64,000 nt of DNA, from assembly GCA_964035575.1 (NCBI GenBank), contig OZ037928.1, forward strand, positions 1,054,001 through 1,118,000, written 5' to 3'. A model generated the notes under the pieces. It was given only the letters and a program-made list of their open reading frames with translations. It searched no databases and was not told the origin of the DNA. The first letter of the stretch is position 1. Every line of letters starts with the position of its first letter. Positions 30,741 through 41,342 of the stretch are shown here, in pieces. Source of the DNA: Rhynchopus sp. YZ270_cl-10. Taxonomy: Eukaryota; Euglenozoa; Diplonemea; Diplonemida; Diplonemidae. Both the position numbers and the translations under genes were made by a program.

Positions 30741-31010
30741 TATACTGTGTATACTGTGTATACTGTGTATACTGTGTATACTGTGTATACTGTGTATACT
30801 GTGTATACTGTGTATACTGTGTATACTGTGTATACTGTGTATACTGTGTATACTGTGTATACTGTGTATACTGTGTATACTGTGTATACTGTGTATACTG
30901 TGTATACTGTGTATACTGTGTATACTGTGTATACTGTGTATACTGTGTATACTGTGTATACTGTGTATACTGTGTATACTGTGTATACTGTGTATACTGT
31001 GTATACTGTG
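30741..31010 (+). repeat. 9-bp minisatellite (TATACTGTG), 30 copies
   Basis: Thirty exact units. The array continues in the same register at 32138 after an inserted element. The multiple-of-three period leaves several frames open, but these are not genes. Confidence 0.98.
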
Positions 31011-31014
31011 TATA

Positions 31015-32137
31015 CCATACAATGCAACGAGGCCGAGTCGGCCTCGCCAAGGCCTGAAAATAAATACTCAGGCGTGCCTGAGGCGTACTCGGGATTAGTT
31101 ACGTTTAAGTACGCCTCAGGCACGCCTGAGTATATTTATATTTCTTACCAGCATTTTGGTCATGAACAAAAAAGTATTTACCCCCAAATTTTGTGGTTTT
31201 CGATTCAGAGGTAGCAAAATCTTTCAAATGCGGGGTCGCACGATGAAAAATGTGCCTCTGGGCCGAGCGAGTCGAAAAAATGAAAAGGGTTCGCTAAGCT
31301 TTGGTGCTGATGATATATATTTTGGTGGTACCTTCGGGTATTTCATTGGTTCAAGAATCATTGGAAAACAAATTTCGGGGGTGCTTTTCGACTGGGTCCC
31401 TTCGAGGCCCAACTTGATGCAAGATGGAAGAGGCTCATACAAGGCTGGATCCTCTAACACTAGAGAGATCCCATCGAGATCCCAGAATTTTACAGGCCTC
31501 CTTGATCCACAGACCACAGCTCTATTTTTAGTACAACTATGGGGTGACCAAAGGACTTTTTTATACCAGAAAGAAGGCTTCGCAGAAGATGAGTCATACC
31601 AGAGGTATGACTCATCTTCTGCGAAGCCTCTTTTTAGGAGGCAGTTTAGCAGTAACCATGATATTTTTCCACTAAAAATATCTTGCGACCCCGCAATTTT
31701 CTCAGCAGGACACCGAAATTTTATTTCAGCACATTTCAGGGGGCGGAGGAAATACATGGCATGCCTTAGAAACGTGATGACCTGTGCATAATAATTTTAT
31801 ATATCAGCAGAAATATGAAACCGGGTATACTTTCCCCTGGTTTTTGGTACAAACTTAAAGTCACGCATTTTTTGCTAAAAAAATTGTCCGACCCCGGAAT
31901 TTTTTCAGATCGCTCCGGAAATGCATCAGAGGTCCTTTTTGCGGGGAAAAAATACACACCAGGCGCCTGAAACGCAAGTATGCGTTGATATATACTCAGG
32001 CGTGCCTGAGGCGTACTTAAACGTAACTAATCCCGAGTACGCCTCAGGCACGCCTCAGTGACGCCTCAGGCACGCCTCATATATATTTTCCAGATACGAG
32101 TATTTTCAGGCGTACCCGGCCTCGTTGCATTGTATGG
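31015..32137. mobile_element. 1.12-kb TIR element inserted in the TATACTGTG array
   Basis: The ends CCATACAATGCAACGAGGCC and their complement are flanked on both sides by TATA, which belongs to the array unit. Subterminal parts carry repeated gcctgaggcgtac / gtacgcctcaggc motifs (31065-31130 and 31998-32085). A perfect hairpin lies inside. Long open frames on both strands (about 31156-31791 and 31224-31757) have no recognisable domain and run through inverted repeats, so I do not call them genes. Confidence 0.85.
31569..31629. repeat. 61-bp near-perfect hairpin
   Basis: aaggcttcgcagaagatgag is followed after a short gap by its complement (tcatcttctgcgaagcct), with a loop of only a few bases around tcataccagaggtatga. 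Confidence 0.9.
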
Positions 32138-32758
32138 TATACTGTGTATACTGTGTATACTGTGTATACTGTGTATACTGTGTATACTGTGTATACTGTG
32201 TATACTGTGTATACTGTGTATACTGTGTATACTGTGTATACTGTGTATACTGTGTATACTGTGTATACTGTGTATACTGTGTATACTGTGTATACTGTGT
32301 ATACTGTGTATACTGTGTATACTGTGTATACTGTGTATACTGTGTATACTGTGTATACTGTGTATACTGTGTATACTGTGTATACTGTGTATACTGTGTA
32401 TACTGTGTATACTGTGTATACTGTGTATACTGTGTATACTGTGTATACTGTGTATACTGTGTATACTGTGTATACTGTGTATACTGTGTATACTGTGTAT
32501 ACTGTGTATACTGTGTATACTGTGTATACTGTGTATACTGTGTATACTGTGTATACTGTGTATACTGTGTATACTGTGTATACTGTGTATACTGTGTATA
32601 CTGTGTATACTGTGTATACTGTGTATACTGTGTATACTGTGTATACTGTGTATACTGTGTATACTGTGTATACTGTGTATACTGTGTATACTGTGTATAC
32701 TGTGTATACTGTGTATACTGTGTATACTGTGTATACTGTGTATACTGTGTATACTGTG
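32138..32758 (+). repeat. 9-bp minisatellite (TATACTGTG), 69 copies
   Basis: Same unit, same orientation and same register as 30741-31010; together 99 units. Ends at tacaatacgc. Confidence 0.98.
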
Positions 32759-33360
32759 TACAATACGCAACAAAATATCCCATGGCCGCCTTGGGGGCTT
32801 TCCCAGTGCTTGTGGCACCCGCGTGCGGTGGTGGTGCATCACATTCCCTTTCCTCCGGGTCGCGGTGTATGACTGCACAGCCAAGTAGTGCCCCACGTGC
32901 CACTGTCCTGACTTGTCGAGGGGCCTGTGTCTGACTGCACGGCCAAGTCAACACCGTCAGTTTGCTTTAGAAAATTCATTTCTCGTTTTTTTTTTTTGGT
33001 CGTTACCTTTATGGTTTGGTCAGCAAAATCACTTTTACACAACCTGAGGGTACGCGTGCGGTTGCCAGGTCTCGAAGCCCGCCCGGGTGGCGAAAACCGA
33101 AAAACAACACAAAAAAAGTATACCCCCCTTACCGGAGTACCTACGGAAGAACCACGGAAGAACCTCGGAGAATCGGTTTGGGTGGTCACACCAAACATAA
33201 TGATATTTTTCTTGTCCTCCTTTATCCACGCATCTCTGTGGATGTCTCACCTTTTGTGTTCCAGCCGGAATCTGACCTAATGACCCTGTGTCTGCAATGA
33301 TGCTGTTCATTTGATTGATGAGAGGAAGCGGAGGGTGGAGAGGTTGGAGGGCATATCAGA
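32759..33360. other. Intergenic between array and LRR gene B
   Basis: No gene recognised. Near the right end (33316-33365) it carries gaggaagcgg ... ggcatatcagatgcaaacc, a segment that recurs upstream of other LRR genes (11127-11155, 47133-47172, 57357-57390). Confidence 0.55.
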
Positions 33361-33645
33361 TGCAAACCTCGCATTGGGGTGCATACACAGCACAGTCCTT
33401 GCAGCAGTATTCATTTCGTTCTCCCAGATCAGCGGCGCAGGGATGAGCTCCACATAGCCTCACCCACGGGGAAGAGGACCCCAGCCAGAACCACCGTACG
33501 AACAGAGGAACTGCAGAAAACGCGAATACAAACGTTTCGAGCATTTGTTCAGGGTTGAAACCCTGCAAAATGGGGTATTTCTTGTCCTCCACACCCCACC
33601 ACCACACACAGAGCTCAGAACACAAAAAGAAACCACAACAAACAA
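33361..33645 (+). promoter_or_regulatory. Upstream region of LRR gene B (type shared with gene E)
   Basis: Almost identical to 44122-44398 before gene E, from cctcgcattggggtgcatac to the start codon. It includes the palindrome CAGGGTTGAAACCCTG at 33550-33565 and the leader ccacaacaaacaaATG common to all intact family members. Promoter function is inferred from conservation and position. Confidence 0.65.
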
Positions 33646-34689
33646 ATGGACGTGCACTTCGAGGATTTCAAAGCGAATCAGCACACAGTCGAGGTGGGTG
33701 CAGATGACACAGCGGAGCACATGCGGCGGAAGGTGGCGTCTGCAATGGGGCTGCCTGAAGACAGCTTTTGCATGAGTTTCGGAGACGAAGCGATGGTCGA
33801 AGGATACGACATGACGCAGCTGAGTGCTGGTGACACGATTGTCCTCACGAAGATGATGAAGTACGAAGCTGTTGCAGCGCTTCATGCGTTGGGTGAGACT
33901 GACCTGACGGCCGAGAGGTTGAAGGAGGTGGAGGATCCTGAGGTGGCGTGTTTGCTTTTGCAGGCGGAGGTTGCGACTGTCATTCCTGATGGATTCTTGA
34001 TGAAAGGATCGTTTACGCGACTTGATCTCAGTGCTGTGTCCTTTGTGACACAGATTGGAGACCAGTTCCTCGAGGACTGCACCTCGTTAACAAGTATTGA
34101 CCTGTCTGGGTTGAGCAATGTGACGCGGATTGGCGTCAGCTTTCTTTACGGCTGCGAATCTTTAACCAACCTGGATCTGACACCACTCAGCAACGTTACG
34201 AGGATTGACGCTTGCTTTCTTGCCGTCTGCAAATCTTTAACTACCCTTGCTCTGACACCACTCAACAAAATGACAGCAATTGCTCATTATTTTTGTTCCA
34301 ACTGCGAATCTTTAACGACCCTTGATCTGACACCACTCAACAACGTGACAGGGATTGACGCTTGCTTTCTTTCCGGCTGCGAAGCTTTAACCAGCCTGGA
34401 TCTGACACCACTCAAGAACGTTACGAGGACTGATAATAAATTTCTTTTTGGCTGCAAAGCTTTAACCACCCTGGATCTCTCACCACTCAGCAGGGTTTAT
34501 AACGTAGGTTCGTATTCGGGTGACGATGACTATATTGCTGCTAACTGCACTTCGTTGACGAGTATTTACCTTTCCGGCTGCAGCAGTGCTGTGTCCTACA
34601 CTGTCAGGAATAGCTACAAGCTGAGGCATCTTGTGGTTGAAGAACGTCCGAAACGCAGCAGAGACGAATCCCCTGAGCAATCCCATTGA
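33646..34689 (+). CDS. LRR gene B: ubiquitin-like domain + 7 LRRs + basic tail
   Basis: 347 aa. Residues 1-70 (MDVHFEDFKANQHTVEV ... GDTIVLTK) align in pattern with ubiquitin: a beta hairpin, a helix at DDTAEHMRRKVASAMG, PEDSF, then two strands. Residues 71-118 are a conserved helical linker. Seven 25-residue repeats follow (FLYGCESLTNLDLTPLSNVT type, BspA-like), then a Cys cap ([12 protein letters not shown]) and a basic tail ([14 protein letters not shown]). Compared with genes D, E and G the tail is shortened: a deletion removes the RKRQRHA end and brings TGA earlier, and LRR sequence follows after only 17 bases. The role is unknown; a scaffold or recognition protein, perhaps nuclear, is plausible. 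Confidence 0.88.
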   Translation: MDVHFEDFKANQHTVEVGADDTAEHMRRKVASAMGLPEDSFCMSFGDEAMVEGYDMTQLSAGDTIVLTKMMKYEAVAALHALGETDLTAERLKEVEDPEVACLLLQAEVATVIPDGFLMKGSFTRLDLSAVSFVTQIGDQFLEDCTSLTSIDLSGLSNVTRIGVSFLYGCESLTNLDLTPLSNVTRIDACFLAVCKSLTTLALTPLNKMTAIAHYFCSNCESLTTLDLTPLNNVTGIDACFLSGCEALTSLDLTPLKNVTRTDNKFLFGCKALTTLDLSPLSRVYNVGSYSGDDDYIAANCTSLTSIYLSGCSSAVSYTVRNSYKLRHLVVEERPKRSRDESPEQSH

Positions 34690-35079
34690 CGTGGTGTGCT
34701 GGGACCTGGATCTCCGACCACTCAAGAACGTGACGGTGATTAAGGACAGTTTTCTTTCCAACCGCGAAGGTTTAACCACCGTGCTTCTGCCACCACTCAA
34801 CAACGTTACGAAGATTGAGAAAAGCTTTCTTTGCGGCTGCAACTCTTTAACGACACTTGATCTGACACTACCGACTCAACAAGGTTAAGAACGTAGGTTC
34901 AGAGCTGAGGACTGCACTTCGTTGACGAGTATTTACCTTTCCGGCTGCAGCAGTGCTGTATCCAACAAAGTCAGGAAAAGCAAGAAGCTGAGCCAGCTTG
35001 TGGTTGATGAACGTCCGAAACGCAGCAGAGACGAATCCCCCGAGCAAGCCCGCAAACGACAGAGACGCGCACAATTACG
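34690..35079 (+). pseudogene. LRR gene fragment fused behind gene B
   Basis: It begins within an LRR (gacctggatctccgacca) right after the first bases of gene B's 3' flank, and covers about three units, cap and basic tail. The frame is disturbed before the cap (LDLTLPTQQG, then a stop), and the N-terminal domain is missing. The usual TGA has become TTA, so the tail frame runs on into the Lys/Gly-rich 3' flank (RAQLRRGVLVGADKGKDGKK). Probably the product of unequal recombination between family members. Confidence 0.85.
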
Positions 35080-35212
35080 ACGTGGTGTGCTGGTGGGAGC
35101 GGATAAAGGGAAGGACGGGAAGAAGGGTAAGAAGGGAGGTGGGGAAGGGGTTGTACGGGGGGGCCTAGGTAGTCCCAAGCTCTGTCGGAAAAAGTAATTT
35201 ATTTTTTGAATA
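35080..35212 (+). other. Lys/Gly-rich 3' flank of the LRR fragment
   Basis: This is the conserved LRR 3' flank, ending at about 35150, where it departs from the others (gtacgggggggcctaggt). It is followed by attttttgaatatacgagaa. That sequence has a close relative at 60455-60478, downstream of the hydroxylase gene. Confidence 0.6.
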
Positions 35213-35221
35213 TACGAGAAT

Positions 35222-36566
35222 CAGGGCTATCGGTAAGAAGGGGTTTTGGGGGGCATCATATATCATATTTCATATTTCAAAATCATATTTCAAAAAAAAA
35301 AAAATAACACGAGTTTACGGGCAAAAACCCATTCCGAGCTTTCGGCCCCGCACGTTGGCGGGGCATCTCCCCTCATATGTGGATATGTCCGGAAAATTTT
35401 CAGGAAAGTGCCGGGCAAAAACACATCAAAATGGGTCCGGACATATCCACGGGGGGGATAGGTACTTAAAAAATGGAATTGAAAGCCGTGTTCAAAATCT
35501 TTCAATTGCGGCCAGGTACGATCAAACATTTGCATCTGGGGTCCCTTTACCGGTTGGAAAGTCCCAAAAACCAAAACTCAAAAGTGGGTCCAGGGATTAC
35601 GCAGCTCCCCCAAAAATAAAAAAAAGTACGTATGGATTTTCAACACGTACAATTCTAAGCAAAAACAATTCGCGCTTCGCGCGCGCTCTCCCTGGCAAAG
35701 TTAGTTGAGAAGGGCTGTGAAAGTTCGAAGAACTGGAGAAATCATCAGTCATGGCACTGGCGAAGCCACGGTACGCAACATTTCTAAAAATTGCGATTAA
35801 AATTGCCTACTATGTCACGGGAAGGGTGTACTGCAATCTAGCGCCGCAGGCGCACGGTACGCTACTTTTTTTCTTTCGCCATGCTGCACGCTCCTTTTCC
35901 GGAAAAATAGAAAATTGTCTCCTACAAATAGGATTCTGTAGGGGGTAGGTGAGAGGTGGGGGCGGAGCCCCACCCCTCACCTACCCCACCCCAGCCCCAA
36001 TCCAAAACCCAAATTACCTAAGTATGGACACGTATGGATTCCACCTTTTCAAAAACAATTCACGTATGGATTTCCATACGTTCCACACGTGGAGCGTAAT
36101 CTCTGAGTGGGTCCAAAAAACGGCTTGGGGTCTAAGGGGTTAACAAAAATTTAAAGTTTAAGGTGTACCTCTGCGAGCGTAGCGAGCGGAAAATTTTTAA
36201 GGTGTACTTCCGCGAGCGAAGCGAGCGGGGAAAAAATTGAAGGTGTACCTCCGCGAGCGTAGCGAGCGGAAAAAATTTTGAAGGTGTACATTAAACTTTA
36301 AACAAGGGGGTACGCCCACTTTTGTCGTCATCCTAAAATACCCGAAATTGAGCCCAATTGCATTTCCGGATCGATTGCGGAAAGTGGTAGGGTAAATGAA
36401 CAACACCAAATACCTACGCCCCCCCGTGCATATGTCCGTGTTGGTCGAGGCTCGGACATATACACATACTCAGTTCAGGTAGTATACTACAGTGTACAGC
36501 GGCAAAAACCCATTCCGAGCTTTCGGCTCCGCACGTTGGCGGGGCATCTCTGATCATATTTGGCCT

Positions 36567-36600
<34 letters not shown>

Positions 36601-36642
36601 AAAAAAGGCGATCATATTTCATATCTCTTACCGATAGCCCTG
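35222..36642. mobile_element. hAT- or MULE-like element, 9-bp target duplication
   Basis: The ends CAGGGCTATCGGTAAGA and TCTTACCGATAGCCCTG are flanked by an exact duplication TACGAGAAT (35213-35221 and 36643-36651). An 8-9-bp duplication with CAGGG ends suggests hAT, or a Mutator-like element if 9 bp is real. Inside are direct repeats of about 55 bp (35327-35380 and 36501-36555, cattccgagctttcggc) and three copies of gcgagcgnagcgagcgg (36170-36280). No transposase is visible. The 60.46-kb region gives a related empty site. Confidence 0.85.
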
Positions 36643-36651
36643 TACGAGAAT

Positions 36652-37129
36652 CGTCATATAAAAATAAAACTCTGTTTTTAGATAGTGCTTGCCGAATTAC
36701 TCCCCAGATTCATTCACTCAGGGACACTAATTCGAGCGATCAACGAAAAAACTTTCTCTCTTTTTTTCCTTGTTTCGTTTCTTTTGACTGAATATCTTTC
36801 TAAAAAAGGAAGAGTTTTATTTTACACCGTTTTTAGAAATTTTGTGTTTTTTGGCAGTAAAACAACTTCCACTCCACTAATCTAGTCGAGTAAAAATATG
36901 GTGGACTCAGCGGAGGTCAGGCCCGGCGGGGAAAATGCAGAAATAAACAAAATAGTGCCGTTGTGAGATGCTTAAATGCAAAAATGGACTCCATTTTGGG
37001 GTGTTTTTTTTAGGGGTCCCACGGAGGACGTGGTTTTGATGTGACAATTTTTGTCAAAAAAAAAAATGTGAAAAATTACTATGTCGAGCTTTTGTGTGAA
37101 ATAAAGACAACACACAAATTTTTGAGTGT
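36652..37129. other. Intergenic, related to 60.5 kb
   Basis: Contains tttcttttgactgaatatct and aaaggaagagttttatttta, also present at 60521-60575. No gene. The surrounding region is therefore partly duplicated between the LRR cluster and the hydroxylase locus. Confidence 0.6.
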
Positions 37130-37810
37130 TACACCATGGACTCGTAATGACATTACGCGCGTCATGACGAGGTAATTACGAGTGCCTTGACGAGGGCACC
37201 CCCTCGTAATTACGAGGGGGTGCCCTCGTCATGACGAGGTAATTACGAGGGCACCCCCTCGTAATTACCACGTCACGACGTCGTCATGACGTGGGCACCC
37301 ACGACAAGGCGATTTTTGACCAATAAAAAAAAATTTTTTTTTCAAAAATCGGGCGTGGTAGGTCATAAAGTGGCCCAAAAAATCCAAAGAAAACCTCAGA
37401 TTGACCAAATGGTGAAAAAAAATGTCAAGTCAAATTTCAGCCAAAATACGGCCATTAGACCCCCACAGATGCTTAAAAGTGCCAAATTTTGCTTTTAATG
37501 GCCTCAAATCGTCGAAATTAGCCCTATATAGGGGCCAAAAAAAAAATTCGAGAGTCCCTTTCCCTGGGAGGCAATAGCCAGACAATGACCACGGGAGCAC
37601 CCCTCGTAATTACGAGGGGTGCCCTCGTAATTACGAGGGCACCCCTCGTCATGACGTCGTAATGCCGTCGTCGTGACGAGGGAAACCTCACGTCATGACG
37701 TCGTCATTACGAGGGGGTGCCCGCGTCGTGACGACGTCATTGCGCGCGTAATTTCCCACGTAATTTCCCTCGTCCCTCGTCACGTAATGTCATTACGAGT
37801 CCATGGTGTA
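37130..37810. mobile_element. 681-bp palindromic MITE, TA target (copy 1)
   Basis: The ends TACACCATGGACTCGTAATG and their complement include TA on both sides. The subterminal 150-bp zones consist of overlapping cgtaattacgag/cgtcatgacg palindromes. The core (ggtcataaagtggcccaaaa) is shared with copy 2 at 51965-52589 and, more distantly, with 21447-21600. Confidence 0.88.
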
Positions 37811-38532
37811 GGGGTTCATATTTTGTGAAAATTTAAGTCACTAACATTTTGTCCATTTTTCCGTATATCCCCCACCACAGAACGGGATTGACTCAAATCT
37901 GGGAAAAAACTGACTCTGCGGGTTTGAAAAGAAAAAAAGGACAAAAATTGGTGTGATTCAGGGGGTACGGAGAACCCACGGACAACCCACGGAAGAACCA
38001 CGGGGGAACCACGGAGAACTGTTTCAGGCTATATTAAGATTTGCGGAGCACCTTCGGGAGAACCACGGGGGAACCACGGAGAATCCGTTTGGGTGATCAC
38101 ACCAAACATGAGAATAAAACCAGCGATTTTTGGGGGGAAAGCGAGAATAAGGAACAGCCGGTGGGTGGGTGGGTGGGTGTGTTGATAACTAGTAGGGGTA
38201 ATTCTTGCTCAGAATATGGCCCCAATGGGTGGGTGTGGGTGTACTCGAAACTGTTTTTCCACTATGGGTACCAGGTACAGCGTGTACGACCTAGTGTATA
38301 CTGGGGTTGTACATAAATTGTACAGATCTGACTATAAAAACAGTTGGTATTGTACACCAAATAGTCAGATCTACAATTTCTATGCACTGTGTAAATACAG
38401 TGTATCGATCTGAGTATAACCCTGTGTCTATGTGCATACATTTGACTTTCACCCAAAAATAAATAAAGCAGGGAAGACACAAAAACTGCATCTATGAACG
38501 GGGATAGATTTTTTCACTAACTCGCGAGGGAA
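37811..38532. repeat. Spacer with a segment repeated at 56866-57176
   Basis: From about 38216 (gggtgggtgtgggtgtactc) to 38530 the sequence is a near copy of 56866-57176. It includes direct repeats around cagatct. To its left are repeated ggagaaccacgg motifs (37970-38090), also seen at 33143-33175. Confidence 0.75.
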
Positions 38533-39057
38533 AAAAAGTACCAACCCCCACGCCTCCAACAGTCTTGTGCCCACTACAGTCAGTTGATGTTGTTTTTGTT
38601 TCTCCGTATGATTTTCCATGTTGCTTCCCACTTCATGTATCACTCATATAGCACCCATACACGCACATTCGTGGACAGGATGTACGTTGCAATCCCCACA
38701 CACGTTGCCCGTTTTTGAGCGTCATGTCTCCCAAGCATACCTCCCACGTGTCGAAGCTTTCTCTACGAGGTGCCACCAGATGCTTCTCCTGATGGGTGCA
38801 GGTGTATAGCCTCTCCTGTTCCGTCATGAGGTGTCTCGTGACTCAGGATGTGGGCACGAAGTGTTCCCCAGTATCGTGGTGCGTCGAGTTTACTTTTGCA
38901 ACACCACAGAGTTCGGCACACAGTGCACATACCTCACCTTGAGCACCCGTCAGCAGAAGCAAGGTTCTTTGAAAAGACTGCAGGCTTGTTGTCTTGTCCT
39001 CCACACCCCACCACCACACACAGAGCTCAGAACACAAACAGAAACCACAACAAACAA
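38533..39057 (+). promoter_or_regulatory. Upstream region of LRR gene C (type shared with gene G)
   Basis: Near copy of 57177-57881, but missing about 190 bp present there and at 10934-11240. A frame upstream of the ATG is open from 38848 in both genes C and G and would add 70 residues. The leader and ATG common to all family members (acaacaaacaaATG) argue for the start at 39058. Confidence 0.6.
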
Positions 39058-40782
39058 ATGGACGTGCACTTCGAGGATTTCAAAGCGAATCAGCACACAG
39101 TCGAGGTGGGTGCAGATGACACAGCGGAGCACATGCGGCGGAAGGTGGCGTCTGCAATGGGGCTGCCTGAAGACAGCTTTTGCATGAGTTTCGGAGACGA
39201 AGCGATGGGCGAAGGATACGACATGACGCAGCTGAGTGCTGGTGACATAATCGTGCTGACGAAGTCGATGAAGTACGAAGCTGTTGCAGCGCTTCATGCG
39301 TTGGGTGAGACTGACCTGACGGCCGAGAGGTTGGAGGAGGTGGAGGATCCTGAGGTGGCGTGTTTGCTTCTGCAGGCGGAGGTTGCGACTGTCATTCCTG
39401 ATGGATTCTTGATGAAAGGATCGTTTACGCGACTTGATCTCAGTGCTGTGTCCTTTGTGACACAGATTGGAGACAAGTTCCTTTGTGGCTGCAGCTCGTT
39501 AACAAGTATTGACCTGTCTGGGTTGAGCAATGTGACGGTGATTGGCAGTTACTTTCTTTCCGGCTGCAAAACTTTAACCAACCTGGATCTGACACCACTC
39601 AACAACGTTACGAAGATTGAAGCTTACTTTCTTTGCGGCTGCAAAGGTTTAACCAACCTGGATCTGACACCTCTCAGCAACGTTACGAGGATTGAGAAGT
39701 ATTTTCTTTCCGGCTGCAACTCTTTAACCACCCTTGATCTGACACCAGTCAGCAGGATGACGGTGATCAGTGGTCGCTTTCTTTCCGGCTGCGAAGCTTT
39801 AACCAGTCTGGATCTGACACCCCTCAAGAACGTGACGGTGATTGGTGAGAGCTTTCTTTCCGGCTGCACGGCTTTTACGACCCTAGATCTGACACCACTC
39901 AAGAACGTGACGGTGATTGAAGAGAGCTTTCTTTACCGCTGCTCCGCTTTAACCACCCTGGATCTCACATCACTTGGCAGCGTTACGGTGATTGGTGCGA
40001 GCTTTCTTTCCAGCTGCACGGCTTTTACGACCCTTGATCTGACACCACTCAACAACGTTACGAGGATTCAAGCTTATTTTCTTTGCGGCTGCAAAGGTTT
40101 AGCCAGCCTGGATCTGACACCTCTCAGCAACGTTACGAGGATTGAAGCTAATTTTCTTTCCGGCTGCAACTCTTTAACCACCCTTGATCTGACACCACTC
40201 AGCAGGATGACGGTGATTACTGGTCGCTTTCTTTCCGGCTGCGAAGCTTTAACGGCCCTTGATCTGACGCCACTCAAGAACGTTAAGAGGATTGATGAGT
40301 ACTTTCTTTCCGGCTGCAAATCTTTAACGACCCTTGATCTGACACCACTCAGCAAGGTGACGGTGATTGATGGTGACTTTCTTTGCGGCTGCAAAGCTTT
40401 GACCAGCCTGGATCTCACACCACTCATCAACGTTAAGAGGATTGAGAAGTTTTTTCTTGCCGGCTGCAACTCTTTAACGAGCCTTGATCTGACACCCCTC
40501 AACAACGTGACGGTGATTGATAATTACTTTCTTGGCGGCTGCGAAGCTTTAACCACCCTGGATCTGACACCACTTAAGAACGTTACGGAGATTGGCAGAA
40601 GCTTTCTTACCGATTGCGAAGCTTTAACCACCCTTGATCTCTCACCACTGAACAAGGTTGAGAACGTAGGTTGGTATTTTGCTGCGAACTGCACTTCGTT
40701 GACGAGTATTTACCTTTCCGGCTGCAGCAGTGCTGTGTCTAGGGGGTGGGTAGCTACGAAGAACCCCTGCCCAAAGTATTAG
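39058..40782 (+). CDS. LRR gene C: ubiquitin-like domain + 17 LRRs, altered C-terminus
   Basis: 574 aa and the longest family member. It has the same ubiquitin-like N-terminus (residues 1-70) and linker, then 17 repeats of 25 residues. Units 3-5 and 9-11 are closer to each other than to their neighbours (FLCGCKGL, FLSGCNSLTTLDLTP, FLSGCEAL), a 450-bp internal duplication of six units. The cap is complete to SSAVS, after which the family tail is replaced by RGWVATKNPCPKY and a stop. The break at about 40739 removes the basic tail and 3' flank, so nuclear targeting may be lost. It could be a functional variant or a recently truncated copy. Confidence 0.87.
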   Translation: MDVHFEDFKANQHTVEVGADDTAEHMRRKVASAMGLPEDSFCMSFGDEAMGEGYDMTQLSAGDIIVLTKSMKYEAVAALHALGETDLTAERLEEVEDPEVACLLLQAEVATVIPDGFLMKGSFTRLDLSAVSFVTQIGDKFLCGCSSLTSIDLSGLSNVTVIGSYFLSGCKTLTNLDLTPLNNVTKIEAYFLCGCKGLTNLDLTPLSNVTRIEKYFLSGCNSLTTLDLTPVSRMTVISGRFLSGCEALTSLDLTPLKNVTVIGESFLSGCTAFTTLDLTPLKNVTVIEESFLYRCSALTTLDLTSLGSVTVIGASFLSSCTAFTTLDLTPLNNVTRIQAYFLCGCKGLASLDLTPLSNVTRIEANFLSGCNSLTTLDLTPLSRMTVITGRFLSGCEALTALDLTPLKNVKRIDEYFLSGCKSLTTLDLTPLSKVTVIDGDFLCGCKALTSLDLTPLINVKRIEKFFLAGCNSLTSLDLTPLNNVTVIDNYFLGGCEALTTLDLTPLKNVTEIGRSFLTDCEALTTLDLSPLNKVENVGWYFAANCTSLTSIYLSGCSSAVSRGWVATKNPCPKY

Positions 40783-41342
40783 TATTTCTTGAAAAAGCTC
40801 GAAGTACTCAGAAAACACATGGGTGTGCTCCAAAACACATTTTTTTTTTTTCCAGTGTACACCCCACTTTCCCCCTCCCCCGCATTTTGTGGGGGACAAT
40901 ACAACCTTGATAATGTAGCGTCCGTGTGAAATGGCGTTTTTTTCCCTCTTCCACGTAGTGTTCCACTCCACCTGATTTTTACCCCGCGTATAGGCGCGTT
41001 AAGGCGTGTTTTGGCGTGCCACCTTGGGTGTTATTAGAAACTCGAATAATATAGCTAACGTTTAATCTCCTGATACCGACTATTTTCTCCCTTTAAAAAT
41101 AACTTGCGTCAAAAATTCAGATCTCATACACTGTTTTTTTTTTGGCTGCGTTCAACGAAAATAATATTCCCCTTTTTCTAGTCGAGGAATCAAGATCAGT
41201 TGGCAGACTGTAAGAGTCGAGTTTTGCGCATATTTCATAAAATTTCAAAGTGACCAAAAGTCATGGTGCTGTTTGCACCCCGCATGGCCCTACGTTCTAC
41301 TACCCCATGTCCAAAAAACGGAAAACACCGCTGGTGGGAGGG
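40783..41342. other. Intergenic, no gene recognised
   Basis: Follows the breakpoint of gene C. Contains an aataaa-poor AT-rich stretch and cacctgatttttaccccgcg ... ggcgcgttaaggcgtg, which has a relative at 60885-60922 (ttttaccccacgtaaaggcg). Confidence 0.5.

Noticed and set aside
31156-31791. 211-codon frame inside the element at 31015-32137
   Set aside because: It runs through a perfect hairpin and has a counterpart of similar length on the other strand; no domain recognised.
10551-32758. CRISPR arrays
   Set aside because: The repeats are uniform tandem units without spacers, in a eukaryotic context.
32058-32954. Long frames on both strands of several hundred codons
   Set aside because: Translations of the TATACTGTG array; the period is a multiple of three and contains no stop in most frames.
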